From Thermoplasmata archaeon (lineage in GTDB: Archaea; Thermoplasmatota; DTKX01; JAHFTX01), in assembly GCA_023265395.1 (NCBI GenBank), contig JAHFTX010000018.1:1-51075 (forward strand): a DNA stretch of 51,075 nt. The letters run 5' to 3'. Positions 16,317 to 25,037 of this stretch are shown here, one piece after another. The notes beneath the pieces are model-generated. The model was not told where the DNA came from and made no database searches. It saw only the letters and a list, made by a program, of their open reading frames with translations. The position numbers were made by a program, and so were the translations under genes. Position 1 is the stretch's first letter, and every line of letters begins with the position of its first letter.

Positions 16317-18389
16317 ATGGCGCGCGCACGCTCCGCGCTCGTCCTGGTGCTGGCGCTGCTCCTGTCGAGCTGCACCGGCGCAGGGGGCCTTGGCCCCTCG
16401 GCGAGCGTCCCGTTGGTGCAGCTCGAGGTCGTCGACCTCCACGACGGCGCCCTCCGCTACAACCTCAGCGCCGACGCCCAGAACCGCACGGGGCTGCTCA
16501 ACCTCACCAATGCCCTGTTGCAGCCGGCGGGTCTGACCATCGACAACGCCAGCGCCAACGCCACCATCGTCGGACCCGGGGCCGCGGCTGCTCCGGCGTT
16601 TCAGGAGGGGACCGGCACGGAGCTCGACGTGCAGCTCCCCACCAACGGCTCGGCAGCCCTGCTGCTGCGCACCAGCACCGACAACGCCACCTGGGGACCG
16701 TGGATCGGAGCCGTCAACATCAGCGATTGGCGCGCCCCGTCGACCTTCGTCCAATGGATGGTGCAGCTGCAGGGCGGCGACGCCAACGCCTCACCGCTGC
16801 TGCGGGGGCTGGCGCTGCACTTTGCCGTCGACCACCCGCCCGTGGCCGACGCCGGGCCGGACCAGCAGGGCTACCGCGGTTCGACCCTCACCCTCGACGG
16901 CACCAACAGCTCCGACGCCGACGAGGACCCGCTGACCTACATCTGGCAGCAGCTCGAGGGGCCCACGGCGGTGCTGAGCGACTTCCTCGCCCCGGCGCCG
17001 ACCTTCACCCCCAACCAGCTGGGGGTCTACCGCTTCCGGATGGTGGTCAACGACGGTGCGGGCCACAGCGACCTCGACGAGACCTTCGTCGTCATCGACA
17101 ACCACCCCCCGCAGCCGCAGGCGGGGGCCAACCAGAGCGCGCGCAAGGGGGCGCTGGTGGCGCTCAACGGCTCGGCGACCGACCTCGACGACCCGGCGGC
17201 CCTGCTCACCTTCCAGTGGAACCAGGTCGCGGGGCCCACGGCGATGCTCAGCAACGCCACCGAGGCCACCGCGCAGGCGGTGGTGCCCGAGGTCGGCACC
17301 TACGTCTTCTCCCTGCGGGTCAACGACACCCACGGCTGGAGCCCCCCGGTGACCACCACCGTGTCGGTGGGCACGCTGCTGCCGGTGGCGGTGCTCGAGG
17401 TCGACCCCCCGTCGCCGTTGGTCAACACCAGCGTCCTGATCGACGGCAGCCACAGCGTCGATCCCGACGGCACGGTTCGCCGTTTCTGGTTCGACTTCGG
17501 CGACGGCACCGCCCTCGACGACACCCCCAACCCCACCACGGTGCACACCTGGACCGCCGCGGGCACCTACCCGCTGCAACTGGTGGTCACCGACGATGAC
17601 GGTGCCAACAGCACCGCAACGACCCTGGCGGTGGTGGTGCGTCCGACGCCCCCGCCGCCGCTGCCCAACCTCCCCCCCGGCGGCACCCTCAGCGCCAAGC
17701 GCCTTGAGACCCCCGGGGCGGTGACCTACGCGTTCCACGCCAACGTCACCGACCCCGATGGTGCCGTGGTCCTCTTCCACTGGGACCTTGGTGATGGGAC
17801 GCTGCTCCAAGGGCCCGGACGACCGGACGTCACGCACGTCTACGCGACCAAAGGGGAGGTGCTGGTGCGGCTGCAGGTGACCGACGACGACGATGCCACC
17901 ACCAACCTCTCGCTACCGCTGCGGATCGACAACCTGCTCCCCACCATCGAGAGCCGAACGCCTTCGACCCCCACGGTGCGCCTGCGCGCCGGGGAGGACC
18001 TGCGGCTGTCGGTCTCGGCCTCCGACCCCGATGACGCCGCGGGGACGCTGACCTACCTGTGGCAGGTCGACGGGATCGGGCAACCCGAGAACGGCTCGAC
18101 CCTGCTGCTGCCAACCTTGGCCAATGGTACCCTCACCGTCGTCGTGACGGTGCTCGACCCCCAAGGGGCCAATGCGACGGCACGCTGGGAGGTGGTCGTC
18201 GAGGCGGCACCGGCTGCGAGCCACCCCCCGCAAGGGGTGGGCCCGACGCTGATCCTGGCGGTGGGAGGTCTGCTGGCGGTGCTTGCGGTCGTGGCGACCG
18301 GGGCCTTGCGCTCCTCTGCGGCCGGAAAGGCCCCCACTGCCCGCTTGGGCAGGTCGCGTCGCCCACGCAGGCGGGATGACGACGAGTGA
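16317..18389 (+). CDS. PKD-domain surface lipoprotein with C-terminal membrane anchor
   Basis: A 690-residue exported protein. A signal peptide ends in a lipobox (LLSSC, Cys19). Residues 20-170 form a beta-rich domain whose second half (TSTDNATWGPW, FVQWMVQLQGG) resembles a segment in the sialidase-like protein at 46694-50335. PKD or Ig-like domains follow at about 172-260, 262-350, 357-443, 455-540 and 541-635, with WFDFGDGT and HWDLGDGT strands typical of PKD. A membrane helix at about 641-663 and a basic tail (RSRRPRRRDDDE) close it. PKD domains mediate protein or glycan contacts at the surface; the specific role is unknown. ATG 16299 is an alternative start; 16317 fits the TATA box. Confidence 0.85.
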   Translation: MARARSALVLVLALLLSSCTGAGGLGPSASVPLVQLEVVDLHDGALRYNLSADAQNRTGLLNLTNALLQPAGLTIDNASANATIVGPGAAAAPAFQEGTGTELDVQLPTNGSAALLLRTSTDNATWGPWIGAVNISDWRAPSTFVQWMVQLQGGDANASPLLRGLALHFAVDHPPVADAGPDQQGYRGSTLTLDGTNSSDADEDPLTYIWQQLEGPTAVLSDFLAPAPTFTPNQLGVYRFRMVVNDGAGHSDLDETFVVIDNHPPQPQAGANQSARKGALVALNGSATDLDDPAALLTFQWNQVAGPTAMLSNATEATAQAVVPEVGTYVFSLRVNDTHGWSPPVTTTVSVGTLLPVAVLEVDPPSPLVNTSVLIDGSHSVDPDGTVRRFWFDFGDGTALDDTPNPTTVHTWTAAGTYPLQLVVTDDDGANSTATTLAVVVRPTPPPPLPNLPPGGTLSAKRLETPGAVTYAFHANVTDPDGAVVLFHWDLGDGTLLQGPGRPDVTHVYATKGEVLVRLQVTDDDDATTNLSLPLRIDNLLPTIESRTPSTPTVRLRAGEDLRLSVSASDPDDAAGTLTYLWQVDGIGQPENGSTLLLPTLANGTLTVVVTVLDPQGANATARWEVVVEAAPAASHPPQGVGPTLILAVGGLLAVLAVVATGALRSSAAGKAPTARLGRSRRPRRRDDDE

Positions 18390-18436
18390 CCCTGCGCGCT
18401 GCCGGGTTCTGGCAGTACATTAAGACTTGCGGTTCA

Positions 18437-18444
18437 TTTATATA
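18437..18444 (+). promoter_or_regulatory. Consensus archaeal TATA box of the 960-residue surface protein
   Basis: TTTATATA, the strongest TATA match in the window. Start of transcription expected near 18467, giving a leader of about 30 nt with GGAG 8 nt before ATG 18499. This suggests high expression. Confidence 0.75.
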
Positions 18445-18498
18445 GAATTGCTCAAATCGCAGGCCAACGTCCGTTTCTGGACACTGTGGAGACCACCA

Positions 18499-21381
18499 AT
18501 GAGAACCACCATGCGAAACTATCGCACGACGACGAGCTTCCTCGTACTGACCCTGCTGCTGACGGGCGGCCTGGCCGCCTTGCCACTGGGATTGGCTTCC
18601 AACGAGGGCACAGGAGCGACCTCCCGTGCCATCGAGGGCTTTGCCGAGCTGGACACCGGCAACACGGACCTGGGGCAATTCCAGCCCGGGGACGGGGATA
18701 GCTTTCAGCTGTACGTCAGGAACATCCGCGAGGAGTTTGCCAACTCCAGCGACGCCTTGTACAACCTGACCCTGACGATCGACCCGACCCCTCGGGACAT
18801 CGATGGCAACCCCCTCTCAGGCGACAGCCCGCTGGAGTGGGAGGTCACCGAGGCCGATGGCGACACCGGCTTTGGGTACTTCATCGACTACGACAGTGGG
18901 TTGTGGATCCCCGATGGCTGGACCGACGATGAGGACTTCGAGTTCCAAGTCAATGACAACGTCACCGTCGGCATCTACCGCTTCGACGTCACGATCAACT
19001 ACATGTTCGACGAGGACGGCCTGGGCATCTTCGATCAGGACGGCTCCGACAAGGGCTTCGTCTGGATCGAGATCGTCGCTGGCGTCGGTCCCTACCCTGG
19101 CTGCTGCCCCGACACCGGGGTCTTCAGCCCCAGCAGCGGCGGCACCTTCCACAGCGGGATGCAGTTCGTCGAGTCGCGCGTCTACGTGTACAACCAGATC
19201 GGCACCCAGGCGGGCGCGGTCACCATCGCCTTCGAGGAGGGCGGCGTCGTGGCAGAAGACGGTGGCGTCATCGCTCCCTTTGGCGACCCCGGCATCACCC
19301 TCAGCGAGAACCAACCCAACATCATGTTCCGGGAGCACCTCAACAACTGGGGCTCCGACTGGTTCTACACCCGCCTCGACATCGAGCGCACGGTGGCACC
19401 TGGCCGCTACAGCGGTCTGGTGACCTTCTCGTGGATCGCCAACTTCGATGACGGCGACGAGACCAACGACGTCTTCCGCTCCGCGGCGGGCGTCGAGGTC
19501 ATCATCGACATCGACTGGACCCCACTGCTGGAGGTCGAGACGAACAGCTCGACGACGAGCTTCAACTCCGGCGACACCGTCGTCGACCTCCAGGTGACGC
19601 TGCGCAACACCGGCAACGTCGACCTGCAGAACGTCGAGGTCGAGATCGACCTGAGCGGGTGGTTCAAGTCCGAGGAGGTCCACTACCAGGGCTACTCGGT
19701 CGTCCGCAACTCGATCTCCAACGAGTTCCCCCTGGTGGCCCAGGACGAGGCGATCACCGCCGAGTTCACGCTGACGGTCGACGGGCGCATCCCGCCCGGC
19801 ACGCACCGCCTGCCCGTGCTCTACGACGCGCTCTACTTCGACGACGGCACCCTGCCGGCGGCTGTGAGCAGCTTCCGGACGGCCAGCCAGACGATGGTCA
19901 CGACGGTGACCGGGCTTGCGCCGTTCCTCGACATCGCGGTCGTGGACACCACACCCGGGAGCTCGATCGACCTCTTCAGCACCCAACAGTTCGTCTACGA
20001 CTACGGCGCGACGCTGGTCAACCAGAACCTCTACGTCAACGTCATCAACCCCGGCGAGGTCACCCTGATCAACTCGATCGCCACGCTGGACACCACGTTG
20101 GCCGGAGAATCGCGTCCGCTCTTCACGGACACGCTCAACCCCGAGTCGACCGCGCCCACCGTGATGACGAACACCGTCCAGGGCTGGCTCTACGGGGACG
20201 GCAACAGCCGGAACTTCTACTTCCGGGTCGACATCCACCCCAACTTCCCGGCGGGGCTCTATGACCTGACGATCCACGTCAGCGGGCTCAACCAGGACAA
20301 CAACGAGCCGGTGAGCGTCGACGTGCCGATCTCCGTGCTCTTCCGGCCCGACCCGGTGGACATGGACATCCTTGGGAAGCCGACCGTCACCAACAACGTG
20401 CCGGGCGCCGTGATGAACATCTCGTTCACGCTGATCAACCACGGCGGCGACACGGTCCAGGAGGTCCAGGTGACGTACGGGCAGTACACCAACATCGGCA
20501 CCTTCCAGAAGATCCGGACGACGATTGCCCCCGGGCAGACGATCAACGTGACCTTCCTGGTGCAGTTGGAGGACACCGACACCCCCGGCAAGTACGAGCA
20601 CTACATCCGCGTCTACACCATCGACAGCAACGGACGCGGGGTCAACGAGAACATCTACTACTGGTTCGAGCTGCTCGGACCGTTCTGGACCACCCCCAAC
20701 CTGCGTCTCTCCGGCGTGGAGCTCAGCACGGTCCCTGCCCCGGGCAAGTCCACGGTGGTCACGCTGACGATCGTCAACGATGGGACGCAGAAGGCCAAGG
20801 GCCTGCTCCTGACCCACTACAACGCGGTCTCGGGCGGATCTGCCTCGACGGGTGCGGACATCGCCGGTGAGATCGGCAAGGTCCAGGGGGCGTTCCAGCC
20901 CTTCTGGGCCGACGTGCCGACCCTGGCCACCAGCCTGAGCATCGGTCCGGGCGAGTCGGTGTCGGTGAACCTCACCCTCCACCTGGCCAAGGACGCGACG
21001 GGCGGCACCGCCTACCGGCAGTACGTCAACATCGAGTACGAGTACGGTACCGGTTCGCGCACCTCGGACAACCTGTACTTCTTCGTCGAGACCAAGGGCT
21101 CGGCGCCCGAGCCGGTCTCCACCGTCGAGGTCAACTCGGCGACGGCGCTCAACAGCGTCATCCCGAGCCTGATCCTGGTGTTCGTCATCTTCGTGTTGGC
21201 GATCATCGGCTTCATCCTCGTGCGGAAGATGGACAAGAAGTCCGGATCGCAGCCACCCAGCGGCGGTGGGAGCCTCGGCTACAACGAGCCGCGGCCCCGC
21301 GCCGACGTCGCGCCCGGGCCGGCCCCGCCGACCGGTCCGAGCGGTGGAGGCAACACCCCCCCGCCGCAGCGGCCGTTCTAA
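18499..21381 (+). CDS. Large secreted, C-terminally anchored surface protein (COG1361/CARDB-like)
   Basis: A 960-residue protein: signal peptide (residues 1-32, TSFLVLTLLLTGGLAALPLG), a long extracellular part built of beta-sandwich modules, one membrane helix (about 887-908) and a Pro/Gly-rich cytoplasmic tail of about 50 residues ending QRPF. Repeated phrases such as VTLRNTGNVDLQNVEVEI, ISFTLINHGGDTVQEVQV and TLTIVNDGTQKAKGLLL are CARDB/NEW3-like domains found in archaeal S-layer-associated proteins. A paired-Cys stretch (YPGCCPDTG) lies near residue 200. The strongest TATA box in the window and the terminator-like hairpin behind it suggest an abundant structural envelope protein, possibly S-layer related. 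In-frame codons upstream (18427) overlap the promoter and were not used. Confidence 0.82.
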   Translation: MRTTMRNYRTTTSFLVLTLLLTGGLAALPLGLASNEGTGATSRAIEGFAELDTGNTDLGQFQPGDGDSFQLYVRNIREEFANSSDALYNLTLTIDPTPRDIDGNPLSGDSPLEWEVTEADGDTGFGYFIDYDSGLWIPDGWTDDEDFEFQVNDNVTVGIYRFDVTINYMFDEDGLGIFDQDGSDKGFVWIEIVAGVGPYPGCCPDTGVFSPSSGGTFHSGMQFVESRVYVYNQIGTQAGAVTIAFEEGGVVAEDGGVIAPFGDPGITLSENQPNIMFREHLNNWGSDWFYTRLDIERTVAPGRYSGLVTFSWIANFDDGDETNDVFRSAAGVEVIIDIDWTPLLEVETNSSTTSFNSGDTVVDLQVTLRNTGNVDLQNVEVEIDLSGWFKSEEVHYQGYSVVRNSISNEFPLVAQDEAITAEFTLTVDGRIPPGTHRLPVLYDALYFDDGTLPAAVSSFRTASQTMVTTVTGLAPFLDIAVVDTTPGSSIDLFSTQQFVYDYGATLVNQNLYVNVINPGEVTLINSIATLDTTLAGESRPLFTDTLNPESTAPTVMTNTVQGWLYGDGNSRNFYFRVDIHPNFPAGLYDLTIHVSGLNQDNNEPVSVDVPISVLFRPDPVDMDILGKPTVTNNVPGAVMNISFTLINHGGDTVQEVQVTYGQYTNIGTFQKIRTTIAPGQTINVTFLVQLEDTDTPGKYEHYIRVYTIDSNGRGVNENIYYWFELLGPFWTTPNLRLSGVELSTVPAPGKSTVVTLTIVNDGTQKAKGLLLTHYNAVSGGSASTGADIAGEIGKVQGAFQPFWADVPTLATSLSIGPGESVSVNLTLHLAKDATGGTAYRQYVNIEYEYGTGSRTSDNLYFFVETKGSAPEPVSTVEVNSATALNSVIPSLILVFVIFVLAIIGFILVRKMDKKSGSQPPSGGGSLGYNEPRPRADVAPGPAPPTGPSGGGNTPPPQRPF

Positions 21382-21392
21382 GGACGACACAA

Positions 21393-21408
21393 GCGCCCGC
21401 GAGGGCGC
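21393..21408 (+). other. Small hairpin after surface-protein gene
   Basis: GCGCCC-gcga-GGGCGC, a perfect 6-bp stem 12 nt after the stop codon, just before the larger hairpin. Confidence 0.4.
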
Positions 21409-21414
21409 ACCCCC

Positions 21415-21448
21415 GGTGGGTCGGTCCCGGTAGCGGGGCCGACCCACC
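21415..21448 (+). terminator. Terminator-like hairpin between surface-protein gene and tRNA-His
   Basis: A 15-bp stem (21415-21429 with 21434-21448, one G-T wobble, GTAG loop), followed by the pyrimidine run CCTTCCTTTTAT. It probably ends or stabilises the transcript of the highly expressed surface protein. The same T-rich run serves as the tRNA promoter. Confidence 0.6.
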
Positions 21449-21453
21449 CCTTC

Positions 21454-21461
21454 CTTTTATG
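21454..21461 (+). promoter_or_regulatory. TATA-like box of tRNA-His
   Basis: CTTTTATG, centre about 33 nt before the mature tRNA 5' end, leaving room for a short 5' leader removed by RNase P. Confidence 0.5.
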
Positions 21462-21490
21462 CCATCCTCGGTCATGGGCCGCCCCCACAC

Positions 21491-21563
21491 GGCCGGGGTG
21501 GGGTAGTGGTTATCCTAGGGGACTGTGGATCCCTCGACCCGGGTTCAACTCCCGGTCCCGGCC
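21491..21563 (+). tRNA. tRNA-His (anticodon GTG)
   Basis: A complete cloverleaf. The acceptor stem pairs 21492-21498 with 21556-21562. The anticodon loop is CTGTGGA with anticodon GTG in a 5-bp stem (GGGGA/TCCCT). The T arm is CCGGG-TTCAACT-CCCGG. The extra G(-1) of histidine tRNAs is encoded at 21491 and faces discriminator C73 at 21563. CCA is not encoded, so the CCA enzyme in this window is required. No intron is visible. Confidence 0.95.
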
Positions 21564-21648
21564 CTCTGCCGCCGTGGGCGCAGCGTGGGCGCTAGCGCGG
21601 CATCCGGCCGCGGTCAAGCAAACGCTCAAGTGAGCCGCCGCGCGGTGC

Positions 21649-21667
21649 GGGAGCCTCGGAGGCTCCC
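21649..21667 (+). promoter_or_regulatory. Hairpin containing the ribosome binding site, 2 nt before a CTG start
   Basis: GGGAGCC-tcgga-GGCTCCC is a perfect 7-bp stem ending 2 nt before CTG 21670. The Shine-Dalgarno sequence GGAGG (21658-21662) lies in its loop and 3' arm. It may control translation, or alternatively end the tRNA-His transcript. Confidence 0.5.
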
Positions 21668-21669
21668 TT

Positions 21670-22869
21670 CTGCGCCTGCAGTACAAGCTGATCGCCGGGT
21701 TCATCGCGGTCTCCCTGATCTCGGTGGCCATCGGGTACGTGGCCATCAGCGACATCGACCATCTGCGGCAGGCCGTCAGCGACACCGAGGAGGCGCTCTC
21801 GACCGCCGAACGTGCCGAGGCAATCAAGCTCCACTTCGAGTCCAAGCACTCGTGGTTCACCCACTACATCGCCGGTTTCGCCTACGGCAAGCGGCTCTAC
21901 AACCAATCCCGGGACTGGTTCAACGCCAACATGAGCGCGGCACTTTCGGAGACCGAGGACCCCGTGGTGCTCGCGCTGCTGCGATCGGTAAAGTCCGCCG
22001 ACGACAATGGCACCTTCGTGCTTGAGGACCCCCAGACGGGGCTGATCCCCAACTACGAGCGGGGCACCGCCGCCCGCCAGGAGGCCGACGAGGCAGGGCG
22101 CGAGGCCCTCGAGCTGCTCGAGGAGGATGGACCAGCCGCGTACACCTCTGGGGGCACCCTCAACGACAGCGCGCGGACGCAGCTGCTGGTGGCGCGCCTG
22201 GCCACGGCCGAGTACCTTGCAGCGCTGTGGGCCTACAACCCCAACTCCAACGCCGTCGACTCCTACAGCGGGAATCGACTGACCACGCTCAACCTCGCGC
22301 GCATGGACGAGGCTGCCGGGCAGCTGCAGGCTGCCCTGAGCGCACTGGGGGACCTCGGCGTCTCGAGCAGCGCGACCTCCCTGATGAGCAAGGTCGGTGC
22401 CCAGCGCACGGGACTCCTGACGCAGGCGGAGGCCGCGGTCGGTGGCCTCAACCAGTCGGCCGCCCAGATGCGGGCGCTGCACCGCGACGGCCGGGAGATC
22501 ATCTTCGACCGCATCGACACGCTGCTCGACGAGGTCCACGCCGACGTCCAGAAAGCCGAGGAGGCGACCCAATTACTGCAAGAGCAGGCGCGCCTGACCA
22601 TCACCGTGGTCACGGGCCTGGTGGTGGTCGTCGGCGTCCTCGTCGGTGCGATGCTCGCCCGCTCGGTGGTCCGCCCCATCAGGGAGCTCACCACCGTCGC
22701 CGACGAGGTCCGCGGCGGCAACCTCGCCGTCAAGGTGCGCATCAGTGGCGACGACGAGGTCCGCGACCTGGGCAACGCCTTCAAGCAGATGGTCGCCAGC
22801 CTCCGGCTGCTCACCTCCGACGACTCCAAGCAGGACGACGCGGACGACTCCACGGACGCCAAGGAGTAG
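21670..22869 (+). CDS. HAMP-domain membrane receptor-like protein without output domain, apparent CTG start
   Basis: A 399-residue protein starting, as I read it, at CTG 21670 (LRLQYKLIAGFIAVSLISVA). GGAGG lies 7 nt upstream and an in-frame stop at 21631 limits the choice; the next usual start, GTG 21724, would cut into the first membrane helix. Architecture: membrane helix 1 (about 7-26), a mostly helical extracellular domain like the four-helix-bundle sensors of chemoreceptors (about 30-300), membrane helix 2 (LTITVVTGLVVVVGVLVGAML, about 310-332), a HAMP domain (RPIRELTTVADEVRGGNLAV, about 333-385) and a short acidic tail. There is no kinase, methyl-accepting or cyclase domain, so it must signal through a partner or be a truncated receptor. 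Confidence 0.78.
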   Translation: MRLQYKLIAGFIAVSLISVAIGYVAISDIDHLRQAVSDTEEALSTAERAEAIKLHFESKHSWFTHYIAGFAYGKRLYNQSRDWFNANMSAALSETEDPVVLALLRSVKSADDNGTFVLEDPQTGLIPNYERGTAARQEADEAGREALELLEEDGPAAYTSGGTLNDSARTQLLVARLATAEYLAALWAYNPNSNAVDSYSGNRLTTLNLARMDEAAGQLQAALSALGDLGVSSSATSLMSKVGAQRTGLLTQAEAAVGGLNQSAAQMRALHRDGREIIFDRIDTLLDEVHADVQKAEEATQLLQEQARLTITVVTGLVVVVGVLVGAMLARSVVRPIRELTTVADEVRGGNLAVKVRISGDDEVRDLGNAFKQMVASLRLLTSDDSKQDDADDSTDAKE

Positions 22870-22902
22870 CTCCGCGCCTCGGTCGGCGCCCGCCGCGCGA
22901 AT

Positions 22903-24081
22903 CTACGCCGCAGCGGTGGCCAGTGCGGTGCTGACCTTGTGGTGGAACCAGTGGGGCCCGCGTTCGTCCGTGGGGGAGAAGCGGCCCCCGTGGAGGGCGC
23001 CCGAGCGCAACCCGCGATGCACCGCTGCCATCGCTGCGGTATCCTCGTCGTCGACGCGGCGGTCGAACCACCGCTGCTCGCGCTGGCGATAGGCCCGCAG
23101 GTCCGCGGCGAAGTGGTACCAGTGGAAGAGCGTTCGACTGGGGTCGCCCTGCAGCGGTGCGTAGAGGTTGACCGACAGTCCCCACGGATAGAGGTTGAGG
23201 GTCAGGTTGGGGAAGACGAACCACCACAACGCGAAGAGGCGCTGCCCCTTGGGAGGCCGGAACGCTGGAGGGACCAGGCGCGGATCGAGGCCATCGCGGG
23301 GGTCCTTGGCGACGACGTGTTGGAGGACGGCCTGGTCGAAGAGGAGGGTGGTGTAGCTCCCCAGGTCGACGGCCTCGGCCAATCCGCCTGGGGCGCGGTG
23401 GACGAACGGGATGTGGTAGGAATCGAGGTAGTTGCTGGCGTGCTGCTTCCAGTTGCCCGCGACCTCGCGGACCTCCTGCTCGATGGGCATCCGCCGATAG
23501 TCCGCGACCTTGGCACGCTTGAGCGCGCTGCGCACGGGCGCCAGCGCCTGGGCAAAGGGGAGCGTCGGCGTGCCGACGCAGAGGAAGAGCAGCGGATCGA
23601 TCCGCCCCAGGGGGAGGTCTCGCAGGTGGTCGTGCGCCTGAGGGAATCCCGGCAGTGCGCCAAAGCCGCTGTGGCGCAAGAAGCGCCCATCGCAGCTGAA
23701 CTGACGACCATGCTGCGGACAGGTCAGCACCCGCTCCCGGCCCGGGCCCTCGACGAGGGCATGCCACGCATGGGTGCACGCGTTGGGAAAGCAGTGGAGC
23801 GCCCCCCGCCAGTCCCGCTGGAGGAACAGCGGCCGTTCGAGGACCGCGATCGGGGCGAAGGCGCCGCGGCGTGCGACGAGCTCTGTGAGGCCCCGGGGGT
23901 CGGTGCGCAGCTCGCTGGCGCCCCGCGGGGGGATGAGCAGCCAGGAGCTGGAGAAAACGGTGGCCAGCTCTGCCGCGAGCACCTGCGGGTCGGTGAAGGC
24001 GCGCGGCGGCAGGCTGGTGGCGCGCTCGATGTCTGCATCGACGCGCAGATCTTCGCTGGAAGCGGTCCTGCCCCTGGTCAT
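22903..24081 (-). CDS. Rieske non-haem iron oxygenase, alpha-subunit type
   Basis: A 392-residue ring-hydroxylating-oxygenase family protein. The Rieske [2Fe-2S] ligands are Cys102, His104 (ACTH), Cys121 and His124 (CPQH). The mononuclear iron site follows as NYLDSYHIPFVH with two His. The C-terminal half has the aromatic-rich beta-sheet of the catalytic domain. This family hydroxylates or demethylates aromatics, carnitine, choline-like amines or similar; the substrate is not evident. No reductase or ferredoxin gene is nearby. ATG 24081 is chosen because a TATA box lies about 25 nt upstream; the longer frame to 24165 would cross it. It is divergent from the NAD-kinase-like gene. Probably acquired from bacteria (inference). 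Confidence 0.9.
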   Translation of the reverse strand: MTRGRTASSEDLRVDADIERATSLPPRAFTDPQVLAAELATVFSSSWLLIPPRGASELRTDPRGLTELVARRGAFAPIAVLERPLFLQRDWRGALHCFPNACTHAWHALVEGPGRERVLTCPQHGRQFSCDGRFLRHSGFGALPGFPQAHDHLRDLPLGRIDPLLFLCVGTPTLPFAQALAPVRSALKRAKVADYRRMPIEQEVREVAGNWKQHASNYLDSYHIPFVHRAPGGLAEAVDLGSYTTLLFDQAVLQHVVAKDPRDGLDPRLVPPAFRPPKGQRLFALWWFVFPNLTLNLYPWGLSVNLYAPLQGDPSRTLFHWYHFAADLRAYRQREQRWFDRRVDDEDTAAMAAVHRGLRSGALHGGRFSPTDERGPHWFHHKVSTALATAAA

Positions 24082-24101
24082 GGGGGCGCGAGGTGGCAGT
24101 G

Positions 24102-24109
24102 GCAAAAAG
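24102..24109 (-). promoter_or_regulatory. TATA box of Rieske oxygenase gene (leaderless)
   Basis: On the minus strand CTTTTTGC, centre about 24-25 nt before ATG 24081. Confidence 0.5.
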
Positions 24110-24185
24110 CCTTGGCGGTCGCTGGCGCCGCCGCAGGCACAAGGGTAAAGGCCAATGCCACGCAAGCGGGCGACCGGAGGGACCG

Positions 24186-25028
24186 GTGACGCACCAGCAC
24201 GGCGACGTGGTCATCGTCTATCACGAGGAGTTCGCCTACGACCTCCCCAACCTCCAGACGATCCTGCGCGAGGAGCTGACGCAGCTGCCGCTGGCGCTCC
24301 CCGCCGATGCGCAGGTGCAGACCATGGTGCGTGCCGATGTGACCGCCGAGCGGCTGCGCCACGCGGGGCTGGTGGTCGCCTACGGCGGCGACGGCACGCT
24401 GCTGAGCGTCTCCCACTACGTGCGGCGCACGCCGGTCCTGCACGTCCACTCCTCAGGGCCGGGCTCCGTTGGGCACTTCGCCGCCGCCGACCTGCGAGGG
24501 CTGCGCCCTGCCCTGCGGGCGGGGATGGTCCTGGCCTCGGTGCCGCGGCTGGCAGCCTCCATCACCTCGAGCACCGGCCATAGCAGCTCGGTGGACTTGG
24601 CCCTCAACGAGTACTACATCGGCAATCGGGTCCCCTGGCACGCCACCAAGCTGCGCATCAGCGCCGACGGGGGGCCGCCCGTGCCGGTCACCAGCAGCGG
24701 GCTGCTCGCCTGTACCCTGGCGGGCTACTCGGGCTGGGCCAGCCACGTCACCCACCTGCCGCTGAGCGAGTTCCTCCAACGCCACGGCGGGGGGCTGGGA
24801 CGCTTCTGCTACGTCCTGCGCGAACCGATGGAGGAGAGCCCCCCGCTCTCGGGACTGGCCAGCGTGCTCGAGATCGAGGCGGTCGGGGGCTTCGGCTCGG
24901 TGGTGCCCGACGCCTACGACGAGTTCACCTACAAGCGTCACGACCGCATCCGAATCGAGGTCGCCACCGACTCGCCGCTGCAGCTGGTCCGCCCCAAGGG
25001 GGTCGCCCCGCTGAGTGCGTCGCTGTAG
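24186..25028 (+). CDS. NAD kinase-like protein
   Basis: A 280-residue protein of the ATP-NAD kinase/diacylglycerol kinase fold. It carries the family signature YGGDGTLL (GGDGT at 67-71) and the LNEYYIG segment with the Asn-Glu pair. NAD kinase phosphorylates NAD to NADP in the cytosol. Unusually, the usual TPTGSTAY nucleotide-binding loop is replaced by SSGLLACTLAGYSGWASH, which is closer to mitochondrial NADK2-type proteins, so substrate or phosphate donor may differ. The start is GTG 24186; there is no ATG in frame near it. The stop lies 9 nt from that of the convergent giant PKD protein. Confidence 0.8.
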   Translation: MTHQHGDVVIVYHEEFAYDLPNLQTILREELTQLPLALPADAQVQTMVRADVTAERLRHAGLVVAYGGDGTLLSVSHYVRRTPVLHVHSSGPGSVGHFAAADLRGLRPALRAGMVLASVPRLAASITSSTGHSSSVDLALNEYYIGNRVPWHATKLRISADGGPPVPVTSSGLLACTLAGYSGWASHVTHLPLSEFLQRHGGGLGRFCYVLREPMEESPPLSGLASVLEIEAVGGFGSVVPDAYDEFTYKRHDRIRIEVATDSPLQLVRPKGVAPLSASL

Positions 25029-25037
25029 GACCGCTGC

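Noticed and set aside
18817-21447. Open minus-strand frame of about 875 codons opposite the large surface protein
   Set aside because: Antisense shadow with repetitive Asp/Val/Arg composition; spans the terminator-like hairpin.
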